DNA of 64,000 bases from Pediococcus acidilactici (GCA_024970065.1 CP103908.1:1550001-1614000), one strand, 5' to 3'; positions 26,146 through 35,364 are shown, counted from the first letter of the stretch. A program made the numbers and translations. Notes: a model not told the origin generated them from the sequence alone.

Positions 26146-26175
26146 CAAAAAAAGCCCAGGCCATTGCCCAGACTT
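26146..26175 (-). terminator. Terminator after manZ
   Basis: AAGTCTGGGC and GCCTGGGCTT form a 10-bp stem (three G-U) around AATG, followed by seven T on the minus strand. It lies 17 bases after the manZ stop and before DUF956. Confidence 0.85.
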
Positions 26176-26191
26176 TATTGGAATCATTGCA

Positions 26192-27103
26192 TTACATAAC
26201 GTGTAGTAAGTGAAGTACAACACCAAGAATGAATAGACCAAAGATAACGATGATTGGTGAAACACCCTTCTTAAGCAACCACATGCAAAGTAATGTAAGC
26301 AGTAATCCTGCTAAACCTGGAATTAATTGATCCAAGTTGTCTTGCAAAGTAGTAACCTTTTCACGAGTGAGTGACAAACCATTCGATTGTTCGATAAGGG
26401 CTTTTTGGATACCCTTTGCACCACTTGGCAAGTTTGCCCAGTCAATGTAAGCACCCTTACTTTGCTTTACAGTTGAAACAACCGGTGTGAACTTAACCAC
26501 AACCCAACGGTTAATCAATGAACCTAAGATAAACATACCGAGGATGGAAGCACCCTTAGTAACGTCTTGGAGTAAACCACCAGACATATCTTCAGTAATC
26601 TTTGAACCAGCTTTGTAGCCGAATTCTTGAGTATACCAAGTGAAGCCCATCCGAATTGCGTTCCACAATACGAAGTAAAGGATTGGTCCTAAGATACTGC
26701 CACCCATTGCTAGTGAAGCAGCCAAAGCACCTAAAATTGGCTTAACGGTGAACCAGAATACCGGGTCACCAACCCCAGCGAGGGGTCCCATCATACCAAC
26801 TTTAACACCTTGGATAGCAACGTCATCAATTGGTGCACCATTAGCACGTTCTTCTTCAAGTGACATTGTAACCCCAAGGATTGGAGCAGCTAAATATGGG
26901 TGAGTGTTAAAGAATTCCAAGTGACGAGTCAAAGCTGCGGCACGGTCTTCTTTAGTCTTGTATAACTTCTTGAGGGCTGGGATCAATGTGTATGCCCAAC
27001 CACCATTTTGCATCCGTTCGTAGTTCCATGAACCTTGCAGGAATGTGGAACGTAACCAAACGTGAATACGATCTTTTTTAGTTAATTGAACTTTTTCTTG
27101 CAT
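26192..27103 (-). CDS. manZ: Mannose-family PTS system EIID component
   Basis: Membrane subunit IID of the mannose/glucose PTS transporter. The 303 residues show the IID hallmark regions: FLQGSWNYERMQNGGWAYTL near the N-terminus, a conserved GPLAGVGDPVFWFTVKPILG loop, and hydrophobic helices through the C-terminus (ILGVVLHLLHVM end). With IIC it forms the sugar channel and is also the docking site for class IIa bacteriocins (pediocin-like) in sensitive strains. It begins 17 bases after manY. Confidence 0.96.
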   Translation of the reverse strand: MQEKVQLTKKDRIHVWLRSTFLQGSWNYERMQNGGWAYTLIPALKKLYKTKEDRAAALTRHLEFFNTHPYLAAPILGVTMSLEEERANGAPIDDVAIQGVKVGMMGPLAGVGDPVFWFTVKPILGALAASLAMGGSILGPILYFVLWNAIRMGFTWYTQEFGYKAGSKITEDMSGGLLQDVTKGASILGMFILGSLINRWVVVKFTPVVSTVKQSKGAYIDWANLPSGAKGIQKALIEQSNGLSLTREKVTTLQDNLDQLIPGLAGLLLTLLCMWLLKKGVSPIIVIFGLFILGVVLHLLHVM

Positions 27104-27120
27104 TTTATGTTGGCCTCCTT

Positions 27121-27927
27121 CTAGTATTTGTCGATAATGTCGCCGAGTGGATCACCAGTACCTGAATTACCACCGTTGCTTGAACCACCCATCTTAGAAA
27201 GGGTTAAGTAAATCAACGCAAGTGAGATACCGATTGTACCTAAAGCGATCAATGTTAAATCTTGAACAGTTGCTAAAACAAAGCCAAGTGCGAAGAATGG
27301 CCAAACTTCTTTAGTAGCCATCATGTTGATAACCATTGCGTAACCTACGGCAACAACCATTCCACCACCGATTGATAGACCATCGGTCAACCAAGCTGGC
27401 ATAGCAGAAAGTAAACCACGTACAGGACCAGCACCGATTGCCAAGATCAATGCTGCAGGGATCGCAATCCGCAAACCTTGCATGATGATCGCAATGTAGT
27501 GCCACATTTCCAATTTAGCAAAGCTACCTTCTTTAGCAGCCGCGTCCATGATGTGAACAATCAAGGTTGCCAATGTACGAGCAATGATGGTAAGCAAAAG
27601 ACCAGCTACAGCTAGCGGAATTGCAAGGGCAATCGCTGATGAAACACCTGCTTTACCTTGACCACCTAAAACTAAAATAATAGCAGAAGCTACAGAAGCT
27701 AAAGCAGCGTCAGGAGCAACCGCAGCCCCAACGTTAGACCAACCTAAAGCGATCATTTGTAGTGAACCACCTAAAATAAGGCAAGGTACTAAATTACCAG
27801 TTACTAAGCCGATTAACGTACATGCAATTACTGGTTGATGGAAATGGAATTGGTCCAAAATACCTTCCATACCAGCTAAGAATGACACGATAACGACTAA
27901 AATCATTTGAATTGCATTCAATGCCAT
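27121..27927 (-). CDS. manY: Mannose-family PTS system EIIC component
   Basis: Integral membrane subunit IIC, 268 residues, largely hydrophobic with about seven or eight spans. Family features include the N-terminal FLAGMEGILDQFHFHQPVIA, the conserved GLVTGNLVPCLILGGSLQMIALGW and the AAVAPDAALASV segment. It ends with a short Gly/Ser-rich tail. It sits between manX and manZ in one operon. Confidence 0.96.
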   Translation of the reverse strand: MALNAIQMILVVIVSFLAGMEGILDQFHFHQPVIACTLIGLVTGNLVPCLILGGSLQMIALGWSNVGAAVAPDAALASVASAIILVLGGQGKAGVSSAIALAIPLAVAGLLLTIIARTLATLIVHIMDAAAKEGSFAKLEMWHYIAIIMQGLRIAIPAALILAIGAGPVRGLLSAMPAWLTDGLSIGGGMVVAVGYAMVINMMATKEVWPFFALGFVLATVQDLTLIALGTIGISLALIYLTLSKMGGSSNGGNSGTGDPLGDIIDKY

Positions 27928-27948
27928 GATTATTAATCCTCCGTTTTA

Positions 27949-28929
27949 TTAGTTATTTTTTTGTTTATTAAGCTCATCTTGAGCCTTCTTCATAATTGCG
28001 TCTAAATTATCCTTTGAATCGGAAGGAACTTTCCGAACGTCCATTTCAACGCCCATGTCTTCCAGCTTCTTGTAAGTGTCAATATCATTTTGGTCAAACG
28101 CCAATACGGTATTTGGTTGAACTTTTCCAGCTGAATGAGCCATCGAACCAACGTTCAAAGTCTTAATTGGAACACCGCCTTCGATAGCCTTCAAAGCATC
28201 TTGAGGGGTTTCAAACAAAAGCATTGCCCGGGTGCCACCAAAGTGTTTGTCGTCTTTAGCCAACTTAATCATTTGTTCGATTGGAACAACGTGGGCCTTA
28301 ACGCCTGCTGGGGCAGCTTGTTTGATCATTGATGAACGCAACTTGTCTTTAGCAACGTTGTCAGAAACAACAATGATCCGGTCTGGGTTAGTAGTCTTCG
28401 TCCATGAAGTAGCAACTTGACCATGAAGTAAACGAGTATCGATCCGTGCTAACACGTAATCAAAGTGGCCTGGCTTACCAGTGTTAACTGGTGCAGCAGC
28501 CTTAGCAGCCTTTGGAGCTTCCTTAGGTTGGAGTTCTTCAGGACGAACCTTAACCCCTTCTTTTGCTGTATCAATGATGTGTGCAGCAATTTCTTGCGCT
28601 GATTCCATTGATAGACGAGAAGCGTATGCTTCAATTAACATTGGCAAGTTCAAACCGGCAACGATTGCCCATTTGTCCTTGTGTTCTTCAAACAAGTTAT
28701 TAACTTGGTTGAATGGAGTGCCTCCCCATAGGTCGACTAAGAATAATACTTGGTCTTGGTTACTAAAAGAAGCAATTGCTTCTTGAAGTTTTGCTCTGAG
28801 ATCGTCAGGGCCTTCGCTAGGCATTAAGGTTACGGCCTTAACGTCTTCTTGTTCACCGAAGATCATTGAACCGGATTGTAAAATGCCTTTGGCAAATTCA
28901 CCATGACTAGCAATGATAATTCCTACCAT
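27949..28929 (-). CDS. manX: Mannose-family PTS system EIIAB component
   Basis: Fused cytoplasmic IIA-IIB phosphotransfer protein, 326 residues. The IIA domain has its active histidine in [13 protein letters not shown] (His10). An Ala/Lys/Pro linker (about residues 133-152) joins the IIB domain, whose phosphorylated histidine is in [15 protein letters not shown]. It is the first gene of manXYZ, behind a sigma-54 promoter (29196-29211) and a leader of about 250 bases. The ATG at 28929 follows GGGAGG at 11 bases. This is the main glucose/mannose uptake PTS in Lactobacillaceae. Confidence 0.96.
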   Translation of the reverse strand: MVGIIIASHGEFAKGILQSGSMIFGEQEDVKAVTLMPSEGPDDLRAKLQEAIASFSNQDQVLFLVDLWGGTPFNQVNNLFEEHKDKWAIVAGLNLPMLIEAYASRLSMESAQEIAAHIIDTAKEGVKVRPEELQPKEAPKAAKAAAPVNTGKPGHFDYVLARIDTRLLHGQVATSWTKTTNPDRIIVVSDNVAKDKLRSSMIKQAAPAGVKAHVVPIEQMIKLAKDDKHFGGTRAMLLFETPQDALKAIEGGVPIKTLNVGSMAHSAGKVQPNTVLAFDQNDIDTYKKLEDMGVEMDVRKVPSDSKDNLDAIMKKAQDELNKQKNN

Positions 28930-29151
28930 CTGTCTGTATACCTCCCATTTTTTGTTTGTTACAGTTGAAAAAATAAAAAATAAGTTCTAAACCTGCAACT
29001 AGTTAGAATAAATTCTTGACAGCCTTTCCAATTTTAAAATTAATTAACCAATCCCAAAAACGTTTTCACAACGTCCCAGAAAAAATTAAATTTGCAATAA
29101 AATTGTGGCCAGCTGTCGATCTACCGCCACCGAATGGTAATCAGTAGGACC

Positions 29152-29176
29152 AACATACCGCTAACACAGTATGTTT
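29152..29176 (-). other. Hairpin in the manX 5' leader
   Basis: AACATAC and GTATGTT pair over 7 bp just downstream of the predicted transcription start, in a leader of about 250 bases that holds no other gene. Function unknown; no T-run. Confidence 0.4.
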
Positions 29177-29195
29177 AGCTTCCATTAACTATATA

Positions 29196-29211
29196 AGCAA
29201 ATACCGTGCCA
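29196..29211 (-). promoter_or_regulatory. Sigma-54 (-24/-12) promoter of manXYZ
   Basis: Minus-strand TGGCAC-GGTAT-TTGCT matches the RpoN consensus TGGCAC-N5-TTGCW at every position. It lies upstream of manX, and LevR with the GAFTGA motif is encoded in the same region. Confidence 0.9.
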
Positions 29212-29213
29212 AA

Positions 29214-29307
29214 ATACACTAGGCTTAACGTAAGCGAATACAAGCCTTTTTAATAATACACTATTTTAATACACTATTCTGTATCACTTAGTGTATCAAG
29301 TGTGTTA
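29214..29307 (-). promoter_or_regulatory. Clustered ATACACTA octamers, candidate LevR upstream activating sequence
   Basis: ATACACTA occurs at 29214-29221, 29256-29263 and 29269-29276, and inverted (TAGTGTAT) at 29289-29296. The 29255-29265 and 29268-29278 copies are an 11-base direct repeat (AATACACTATT, period 13). The last two form an inverted pair with a 12-base spacer. Placement from -24 outward is typical of an enhancer-type activator. A further copy lies before levR. Confidence 0.7.
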
Positions 29308-29339
29308 TTAACTCCCCCGAAAATCTGGTCATTTTTTGA

Positions 29340-29384
29340 CAAAAAAAGAGCTGTGATCCAAGTTAAGTTGAATCACAGCTCTTT
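29340..29384 (-). terminator. Terminator after tRNA-Leu
   Basis: AAAGAGCTGTGAT and ATCACAGCTCTTT pair over 13 bp, followed by seven T on the minus strand, 14 bases past the tRNA 3' end. Confidence 0.9.
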
Positions 29385-29397
29385 AACCGAAGAGTAA

Positions 29398-29483
29398 TGC
29401 GGCCAAGAGGGTTCGAACCTCCACCCGAGTAAATTCGGACAGGATCCTTAATCCTGCGCGTCTGCCAATTCCGCCATGGCCGC
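29398..29483 (-). tRNA. tRNA-Leu (anticodon AAG)
   Basis: An 86-base class II tRNA with acceptor GCGGCCA/TGGCCGC, discriminator A, a long variable arm and the T-loop GGTTCGAACC. The anticodon stem CAGGA/TCCTG encloses TTAAGGA, giving AAG (A34 likely inosine, reading CUU/CUC). No CCA is encoded. Confidence 0.93.
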
Positions 29484-29554
29484 AAAAAACCTTACTAGAT
29501 AATAATAGCAAAACCACCATTAGCTAGCAAGTGTTTTTTATAAAAATATTTTTA

Positions 29555-30007
29555 TTAGTGTTTTAACCTTAACCGGCCCCCGCAACGCCCACAAACGTAG
29601 CGTCGCACGTTGATTCGGCGTTGGCGATGATAAAGTTGACCACAATTTTCACACTGGTATACTAATCGCCCCGTTGCAGCAGTCCGGCGCTTAGACGTCA
29701 CTGGAGCGTAGCGTAATCCCCCGGTCCGTTGCAGCAACTCCTTAAAATGTGGGTTGCGGTGGTCCGGCTTTTCATGGTGTACGTGTAGCCAATAGTGCAC
29801 CAACTCGTGCTTAATTACGCCCACCAAAGTCGCTTCATCAAACTCACTTAACATGAGGGGATTAATTTCAATGTGGTGATCACGCAAAAAGTAGCGACCG
29901 CCCGTCGTCCTTAAACGGCGGTTAAACCGCGCTTCATAAGGGAACTCCTGATCAAAAAATTGTTTAGCCAGTTGGCGCGTTAATTGAGTTAACTCTAGAT
30001 CAGTCAT
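29555..30007 (-). CDS. SprT-like zinc metalloprotease-fold protein
   Basis: A 150-residue SprT family protein (Bacillus YdcK type). The zinc site is in VIKHELVHYWLHVHHEKPDH (HExxH with a downstream His), and a C-terminal zinc ribbon has CENCGQLYHRQRR and CGRCGGRLRL. The exact role in bacteria is unknown; eukaryotic relatives (Spartan) cut DNA-protein crosslinks. It overlaps the tex stop by 4 bases, as in Bacillus where the two genes are neighbours. Confidence 0.88.
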   Translation of the reverse strand: MTDLELTQLTRQLAKQFFDQEFPYEARFNRRLRTTGGRYFLRDHHIEINPLMLSEFDEATLVGVIKHELVHYWLHVHHEKPDHRNPHFKELLQRTGGLRYAPVTSKRRTAATGRLVYQCENCGQLYHRQRRINVRRYVCGRCGGRLRLKH

Positions 30008-32178
30008 TGTTCTTCATCCGGGACCATGGTGAGTTGGATCCGGTTTCGTTTAGTATCCACGCTTTCTACCCAAACGGTGACGATGTCTCCGACCGCCACC
30101 ACATCACTAGGGTGCTTAACAAAGCCCTTTTTAAGCTTAGAAATGTGTACCAATCCGTCCTGTTTAACGCCAATATCCACAAACGCGCCAAAGTCGATAA
30201 CGTTGCGGACGGTGCCTTGCAGCTGCATCCCTGGTTGAAGATCTTCTAAGGTTAATACGTCGGAGCGTAATAGCGGTGCGGGCATTTCGTCCCGTAAATC
30301 CCGCCCCGGTTTTTGTAGTTCTTCGAGGATGTCGTGAAGCGTTTCTTCCCCCACCTGCAGCTGGGCTGCCAATTGTGCGACCTTAACCTGTTGCAACGTT
30401 TGGTTAAAAGCCGGAGTCCCTAAATCATGCAGGTTTAATCCCAGTTCCTTCATCAGGGCCTTAACCACCGGGTAACTTTCTGGATGAATTCCCGTATTAT
30501 CGAGCTCATCGTCCCCATCAACAATCCGCAAAAAACCAATTGACTGTTCGTATGCTTTAGGTCCCAATCGTGGAACTGATTTAATTTCTTGTCGGGTTCG
30601 GTAACTGCCGTTGGTTTCCCGAAACTTAACGATGTTTTGCGCCGTCGTTTTAGTTAACCCCGAAATGTGGGTCAATAACTCTGGACTGGCGGTATTTAAG
30701 TTGACCCCCACCTGGTTAACCGCGGTCTCTACCACGTGGTCTAGTTGTTCGCGTAAATCTTTTTGGGCTACGTCGTGTTGGTATTGGCCGACTCCTACCG
30801 CTTGGGGATCGATTTTAATCAACTCTGCTAACGGATCTTGTAAACGCCGGCCAATGCTAATTGCACTACGTTCTTCCACTTGTAAATCAGGAAACGCTGC
30901 ACGAGCAGCCGGACTAGCTGAGTATACGGAAGCTCCGGCTTCGTTGACGATTACGTAATAAACCGGACGCGCAATCGTTTTGATGACTTGAGCCACGAAT
31001 TCTTCAGATTCCCGGCTAGCTGTCCCGTTTCCAATCGCAATCATTTCCACATGGTATTTTTCAATGAAGTCCTTCAGTTGATCAGCCGCAGCAGCCCGTT
31101 TAGCCTGGGGAGCCGGGCGGTGTGGGTAGATCACTAACTTATCTAAGAACTTCCCGTTTTCATCAATTACCGCTAATTTACAACCAGTACGGTAAGCAGG
31201 GTCAAACCCGAGCACCACCTTGCCCTTGAGTGGCGCTTGCATTAGCAAGTGGTACAAGTTTTCCCCAAAAACTTTAATCGCCCGTTGTTCGGCCATTGCC
31301 GTCAGTTCCGCACGCATTTCTCGTTCAATTGCCGGACCAATGAACCGTTTGTAAGCGTCCCGATAAGCAGCTTGGACCACTGCCACTGCCGGGCCCCGGT
31401 GCTTTTGCACTAAGCGAAAGTTTAGGTAGCGTTCGATTGCCGCTTCTTCCACCGCGACTTTGACCCGCAGAATCTTTTCCTTTTCCCCACGGTTAATTGC
31501 TAACACTTGGTGGGGAGCTAATTGAGTAAGCGCCGCTTGAAAATCGTAGTAAATCGCGTAAACGCCGTTTTCATCCATTTCTTTTCCCTGACGCTTAACT
31601 TTGCTGACTAACGTACCGTTATGTTGGGTATATTTACGAATCCACGCCCGCATTTCCGCCTGTTCGCCAAAGGCTTCGGCTAAAATTTCGTGAATTCCTG
31701 CTTCCACATCTTCTACGGAGCTTAATCCCGTCGACGAGTTAACCGCAGCCGCAAACCGCTCTTGTAAACCCCGTTGGGGAAAAGTTAATACCCACGCTGC
31801 TAAAGGCTCCAGACCAGCTTCCTTAGCAATTGTCGCTTTAGTCCGCCGCTTTTGCTTGTACGGTAAATACAAATCTTCTACCGTAGTTAAGGTTGTGGCT
31901 TGCTTAATTTGTTGTTTTAAACTTGCAGTTAATTTTCCCTGTTCTTCAATCTGCTTTAAAACTTCGGCTTTCCGCTTTTCCAACGTTTCCGTTTGGTGGT
32001 AAGCCGCCTGGATTTCGCGAATTTGTACTTCATCAAGACTATGGGTCCGCTCTTTACGATAACGTGCGATGAACGGCACCGTATTTCCTTCGTCCAACAT
32101 CTCCAACGTTGCCCGAATTTGTTGCGGACGGTAAGCAGGCAACTGCTTTTCTACCAAACTTAAAATATCTGCTTCCAA
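30004..32178 (-). CDS. tex: RNA-binding transcription accessory protein Tex
   Basis: Tex/YhgF family, 724 residues, nucleic-acid binding and associated with transcription-linked genome stability. It has the N-terminal helical domain (YRPQQIRATLEMLDEGNTVP), a YqgF-like RNase H fold (KVVLGFDPAYRTGCKLAVID), helix-hairpin-helix motifs (NTASPELLTHISGLTKTTAQ) and a C-terminal S1 domain (MQLQGTVRNVIDFGAFVDIGV). The start is set at a TTG (32176-32178) with GTGGGG upstream; a GTG at 32211 is the alternative. Confidence 0.93.
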   Translation of the reverse strand: MEADILSLVEKQLPAYRPQQIRATLEMLDEGNTVPFIARYRKERTHSLDEVQIREIQAAYHQTETLEKRKAEVLKQIEEQGKLTASLKQQIKQATTLTTVEDLYLPYKQKRRTKATIAKEAGLEPLAAWVLTFPQRGLQERFAAAVNSSTGLSSVEDVEAGIHEILAEAFGEQAEMRAWIRKYTQHNGTLVSKVKRQGKEMDENGVYAIYYDFQAALTQLAPHQVLAINRGEKEKILRVKVAVEEAAIERYLNFRLVQKHRGPAVAVVQAAYRDAYKRFIGPAIEREMRAELTAMAEQRAIKVFGENLYHLLMQAPLKGKVVLGFDPAYRTGCKLAVIDENGKFLDKLVIYPHRPAPQAKRAAAADQLKDFIEKYHVEMIAIGNGTASRESEEFVAQVIKTIARPVYYVIVNEAGASVYSASPAARAAFPDLQVEERSAISIGRRLQDPLAELIKIDPQAVGVGQYQHDVAQKDLREQLDHVVETAVNQVGVNLNTASPELLTHISGLTKTTAQNIVKFRETNGSYRTRQEIKSVPRLGPKAYEQSIGFLRIVDGDDELDNTGIHPESYPVVKALMKELGLNLHDLGTPAFNQTLQQVKVAQLAAQLQVGEETLHDILEELQKPGRDLRDEMPAPLLRSDVLTLEDLQPGMQLQGTVRNVIDFGAFVDIGVKQDGLVHISKLKKGFVKHPSDVVAVGDIVTVWVESVDTKRNRIQLTMVPDEEQ

Positions 32179-32218
32179 ATTTAAACCCCACTTCGTTAAT
32201 ACTTTTAACACAAGCTAA

Positions 32219-32242
32219 GAGGCTGGAAAAATTTCCAGCCTC
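32219..32242 (-). terminator. Hairpin between the coiled-coil gene and tex
   Basis: GAGGCTGGAAA and TTTCCAGCCTC form an 11-bp perfect stem with a two-base loop. The T-run is weak (TTAG). It may be a weak terminator of the ATPase/coiled-coil transcript. Confidence 0.6.
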
Positions 32243-32282
32243 CTCCTTAAACTAATTTTTTACTAACTAACCTAGGCTTGTC

Positions 32283-32693
32283 CTAGCCCATTAAGCTACT
32301 CATAAATTTGGTTAATGTTTTAGTCATTTGTTCCATTGCAGCTTCCTGAGCACGCTCAGACGCTTGAAATGCTTCTTCGTCCAACTTTTTAGCCTGAGCA
32401 TCTACCGCATCAACCATTTTTTGACATTGTTCAACATATTCTTTTAGGTGGCGTTTCAATAGTTGATGTTTGCCGATTAATTTTGCAGGCACTTTAGCGT
32501 TTCTAATCATTTTTTCTAACGCTTGGTACTGCTCGGTTGCCACTTGAAATTGTTGCTTAATTTCCTCCACCGTTCCTAGCTGACCAGCTTTCTTTAGTTC
32601 TTGAAAGAACGGATCCACGTTGGAACCGACCTCTTCTAACTTCTCCGTTAACTTTGAAATGGTGTTTGCGTATGCTTGAATACTTACCTTCAT
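32283..32693 (-). CDS. Hypothetical coiled-coil protein
   Basis: I do not recognise the family. The 136 residues are strongly helical with heptad-like patterns throughout (ISKLTEKLEEVGSNVDPFF; VEQCQKMVDAVDAQAKKLDE), no membrane span, and a C-terminus rich in Met/Thr (EQMTKTLTKFMSSLMG). It begins one base after the P-type ATPase stop codon, so the two are translated from one message. A structural or regulatory partner of the pump is possible but unproven. Confidence 0.75.
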   Translation of the reverse strand: MKVSIQAYANTISKLTEKLEEVGSNVDPFFQELKKAGQLGTVEEIKQQFQVATEQYQALEKMIRNAKVPAKLIGKHQLLKRHLKEYVEQCQKMVDAVDAQAKKLDEEAFQASERAQEAAMEQMTKTLTKFMSSLMG

Positions 32694-32694
32694 C

Positions 32695-35364
32695 TTAATT
32701 TCCCCGTGTTTTCTTTAAAGTTCGTTGAACTAATTTTACCACTTCCACAATCACAATCATTGATAAAGATGCCCCAATTACAATCAACCACTGGTGTAAG
32801 TTTAGGTGACTAACGTGGAAAAGGTCGTTGAAGCCTGGTACCACAATCGTAATTGCTAACAAAGCAAACGCGATGAGGATCGCCCAGTTAAAGAATTTAT
32901 TTTTCCAAGTGGTTGCTTGGAAAATTGAGCCGTGAATCGACTTCGAGTTAAAGGCGTGGAAAAGCTGGATCAAGCCTAACGTTGCAAACGCCATGGTCAA
33001 GGCATCGGCATGGATCTGTGCACTACCAGAATGGTCTGGGAAAGCCAACGCCATTGCGTAAACAAATAGGGTGATGGCTCCTTCCAGAATCCCTTGATAA
33101 ATCACGTTTCCGGCCACCCCACCCGATAAGAAACTAGATCTTTTATCGCGTGGCGGTTGCTGCATCACGTTTTTTTCTGCGGGCTCAAGTCCTAGAGCAA
33201 TGGCAGGCAAAGTGTCGGTCACCAAGTTTATCCACAGAATGTGCACTGGTGCTAAAATTTGCCAACCCATCATCGTCATTACGAACAGGGTCAAAACTTC
33301 CCCAAGGTTAGCTGATAAGAGGTATTGAATCGCCTTTTGAATATTAGCAAATACTTTACGCCCTTCTTCAACCGCCACTACGATGGTAGCAAAGTTGTCG
33401 TCGGCCAACACCATGTCACTAGCACCTTTGGAAACTTCGGTTCCGGTAATTCCCATTGCCACCCCGATATCCGCTTGTTTTAAGGATGGGGCGTCGTTTA
33501 CGCCGTCCCCGGTCATCGCCACCACTTTGCCCTTCTTTTGCCAAGCATCCACAATCCGGACCTTGTGTTCGGGAGCCACCCGGGCGTAAACCCGGTAATT
33601 TGCTACGTGATCTGCTAGTTGTTCGTCGGTTTGCTGATCGAGTTCTGCGCCAGTAACCACCGCCGTGTCCACTTCAGCATCGGTGATCATCCCTAACCGT
33701 TTAGCAATTGCACCTGCGGTATCACGGTGATCCCCAGTAATCATTAGGGTTTGGATTCCCGCGGCGTGGGCTTCTTGAATAGCTTGTGCCACTTCGGGAC
33801 GTTCTGGGTCAATCATCCCCACTAATCCCGCAAAAACTAACTCGTTTTCCACTACCGCACTGGTTAATTCTTCGGGAACCGCGTCAACAATCCGGTACGC
33901 AAAGCCCAGTACCCGGATTGCTTGCAACGCTAAATCATGGTTTACGGCTTGAATTCGGCGCTCTTCATTTTCATCCATTGGCAATTCAGCACCCGGCATT
34001 GCATACTTGGTGGTCCGTTTCAAAAGTTCATCCGGCGCTCCCTTAACGGTAATCAGATACTTACCGTCCGGCAACGCATTGATTGTGGACATCAGCTTTC
34101 GTTCTGAATCGAACGGTACTTCAGCGACCCGCTGGTACTGGTCAATTACCGCGGCACTAGAGTACCCCCGCTGGTCATTGAACGCAATCAAGGCCGTTTC
34201 AGTAGGGTCCCCCACCAAATCCTCGTCAATTTTTTTCGTGTCGTTGTTTAAAATCATTAGGTCAAACAACTTGGATTGGAAATCAGGAGCCACCGCTGTG
34301 GCATCCATTAGCTGGTTGTCCACAAAAAGTTTTTCAACCGTCATTTTATTCTGGGTGAGGGTTCCCGTTTTATCCGAAGCAATGATCTGCGTACTACCTA
34401 AAGTTTCCACTGCCGGGAGTTTTCGAATGATTGCATGCCGTTTAACCATCCGTTGGGTACCCAAAGCTAAAGTGATTGTAACGATTGCTGGTAAGCCTTC
34501 AGGGATGGCCGCTACCGCAAGCGAAATTGCGGTTAGCAACATGTCAATTAAGCTTTCTTGGCCCCGTAGCATACCGACCGCAAACACCACCACCGCAATG
34601 GCCAAGATCAACCACGTTAACGTCTTGCTTAACTTAGTCAGGTTGCGTTGTAAAGGAGTAATGGTTTCATCAGCATCGTTAATTAACCGGGCAATTTTAC
34701 CCACTTCGGTTGCCATGCCGGTATGAATCACAATTCCCTTTCCGCGTCCGAAAGTAACGTTACTATTCATAAAGGCGAGGTTGGTGCGGTCGCCTAGGGG
34801 AAGCTGTTCGTCATCTAGGGCCGCCGTTTGCTTATTTACCGGGACCGATTCTCCCGTTAGCGCCGATTCTTCAATCTGCATGGAAGCTGATTCTATTAGG
34901 CGTAGGTCGGCCGGCACCACGTCCCCAGCTTCTAAAATGACCACGTCTCCCGGAACCAAATCGGTACTCTGAATTTGCTGGATTTGGCCATCCCGTTCAA
35001 CCTTGGCTTGCGGAGCAGCCAAACTTTTTAACGCATCAATAGCCTCTTCTGCCTTAGATTCCTGAAAAACGCCAAAGATTGCGTTTAACACCACTACCAG
35101 CAAGATAATCAAAGCGTCGACTCCTTCGCCCACAAATACTGAGATTAAGGCGGCCACGAGTAACACAATGATCATTAAATCTTTAAACTGGGCCAAAAAC
35201 TTTTGTAGCAAAGTCGTTTTACTCTTAGTAGCTAATTCGTTACTACCGTATTTTTCCAACCGTCGTTGCGCTTCGGCGGCCGTGAGTCCGGATAACCGAG
35301 CGTCTTGCTCAACCACGGTATCCTCAACGGTCCGTTGCCAATCCTTTAACTTACTTGCCTTCAT
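32695..35364 (-). CDS. P-type (P2A-like) cation-transporting ATPase, probably Mn2+/Ca2+ exporter
   Basis: An 889-residue P2-type ATPase of the SERCA/PMR1 group. Features are the N-terminal cation ATPase domain (GLTAAEAQRRLEKYGSNELA), actuator TGES (LTGESVPVNK), M4 PEGLP, the phosphorylated aspartate in DKTGTLTQNK, the ATP-binding KGAPDELLKR, the hinge TGDGVNDAPSLKQADIG, M6 NLVTDTLPAIALG and a C-terminal domain. Such pumps are often called Ca2+ ATPases, but a yybP-ykoY manganese riboswitch with a leader terminator precedes it. This matches lactococcal yoaB and pneumococcal mgtA, which export Mn2+ and/or Ca2+. Confidence 0.93.
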   Translation of the reverse strand: MKASKLKDWQRTVEDTVVEQDARLSGLTAAEAQRRLEKYGSNELATKSKTTLLQKFLAQFKDLMIIVLLVAALISVFVGEGVDALIILLVVVLNAIFGVFQESKAEEAIDALKSLAAPQAKVERDGQIQQIQSTDLVPGDVVILEAGDVVPADLRLIESASMQIEESALTGESVPVNKQTAALDDEQLPLGDRTNLAFMNSNVTFGRGKGIVIHTGMATEVGKIARLINDADETITPLQRNLTKLSKTLTWLILAIAVVVFAVGMLRGQESLIDMLLTAISLAVAAIPEGLPAIVTITLALGTQRMVKRHAIIRKLPAVETLGSTQIIASDKTGTLTQNKMTVEKLFVDNQLMDATAVAPDFQSKLFDLMILNNDTKKIDEDLVGDPTETALIAFNDQRGYSSAAVIDQYQRVAEVPFDSERKLMSTINALPDGKYLITVKGAPDELLKRTTKYAMPGAELPMDENEERRIQAVNHDLALQAIRVLGFAYRIVDAVPEELTSAVVENELVFAGLVGMIDPERPEVAQAIQEAHAAGIQTLMITGDHRDTAGAIAKRLGMITDAEVDTAVVTGAELDQQTDEQLADHVANYRVYARVAPEHKVRIVDAWQKKGKVVAMTGDGVNDAPSLKQADIGVAMGITGTEVSKGASDMVLADDNFATIVVAVEEGRKVFANIQKAIQYLLSANLGEVLTLFVMTMMGWQILAPVHILWINLVTDTLPAIALGLEPAEKNVMQQPPRDKRSSFLSGGVAGNVIYQGILEGAITLFVYAMALAFPDHSGSAQIHADALTMAFATLGLIQLFHAFNSKSIHGSIFQATTWKNKFFNWAILIAFALLAITIVVPGFNDLFHVSHLNLHQWLIVIGASLSMIVIVEVVKLVQRTLKKTRGN

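Noticed and set aside
34007..34726. 239-codon plus-strand open frame inside the P-type ATPase gene
   Set aside because: It is fully antisense to a well-conserved gene, has no ribosome site and no recognisable domain; a mirror of the ATPase codon pattern.
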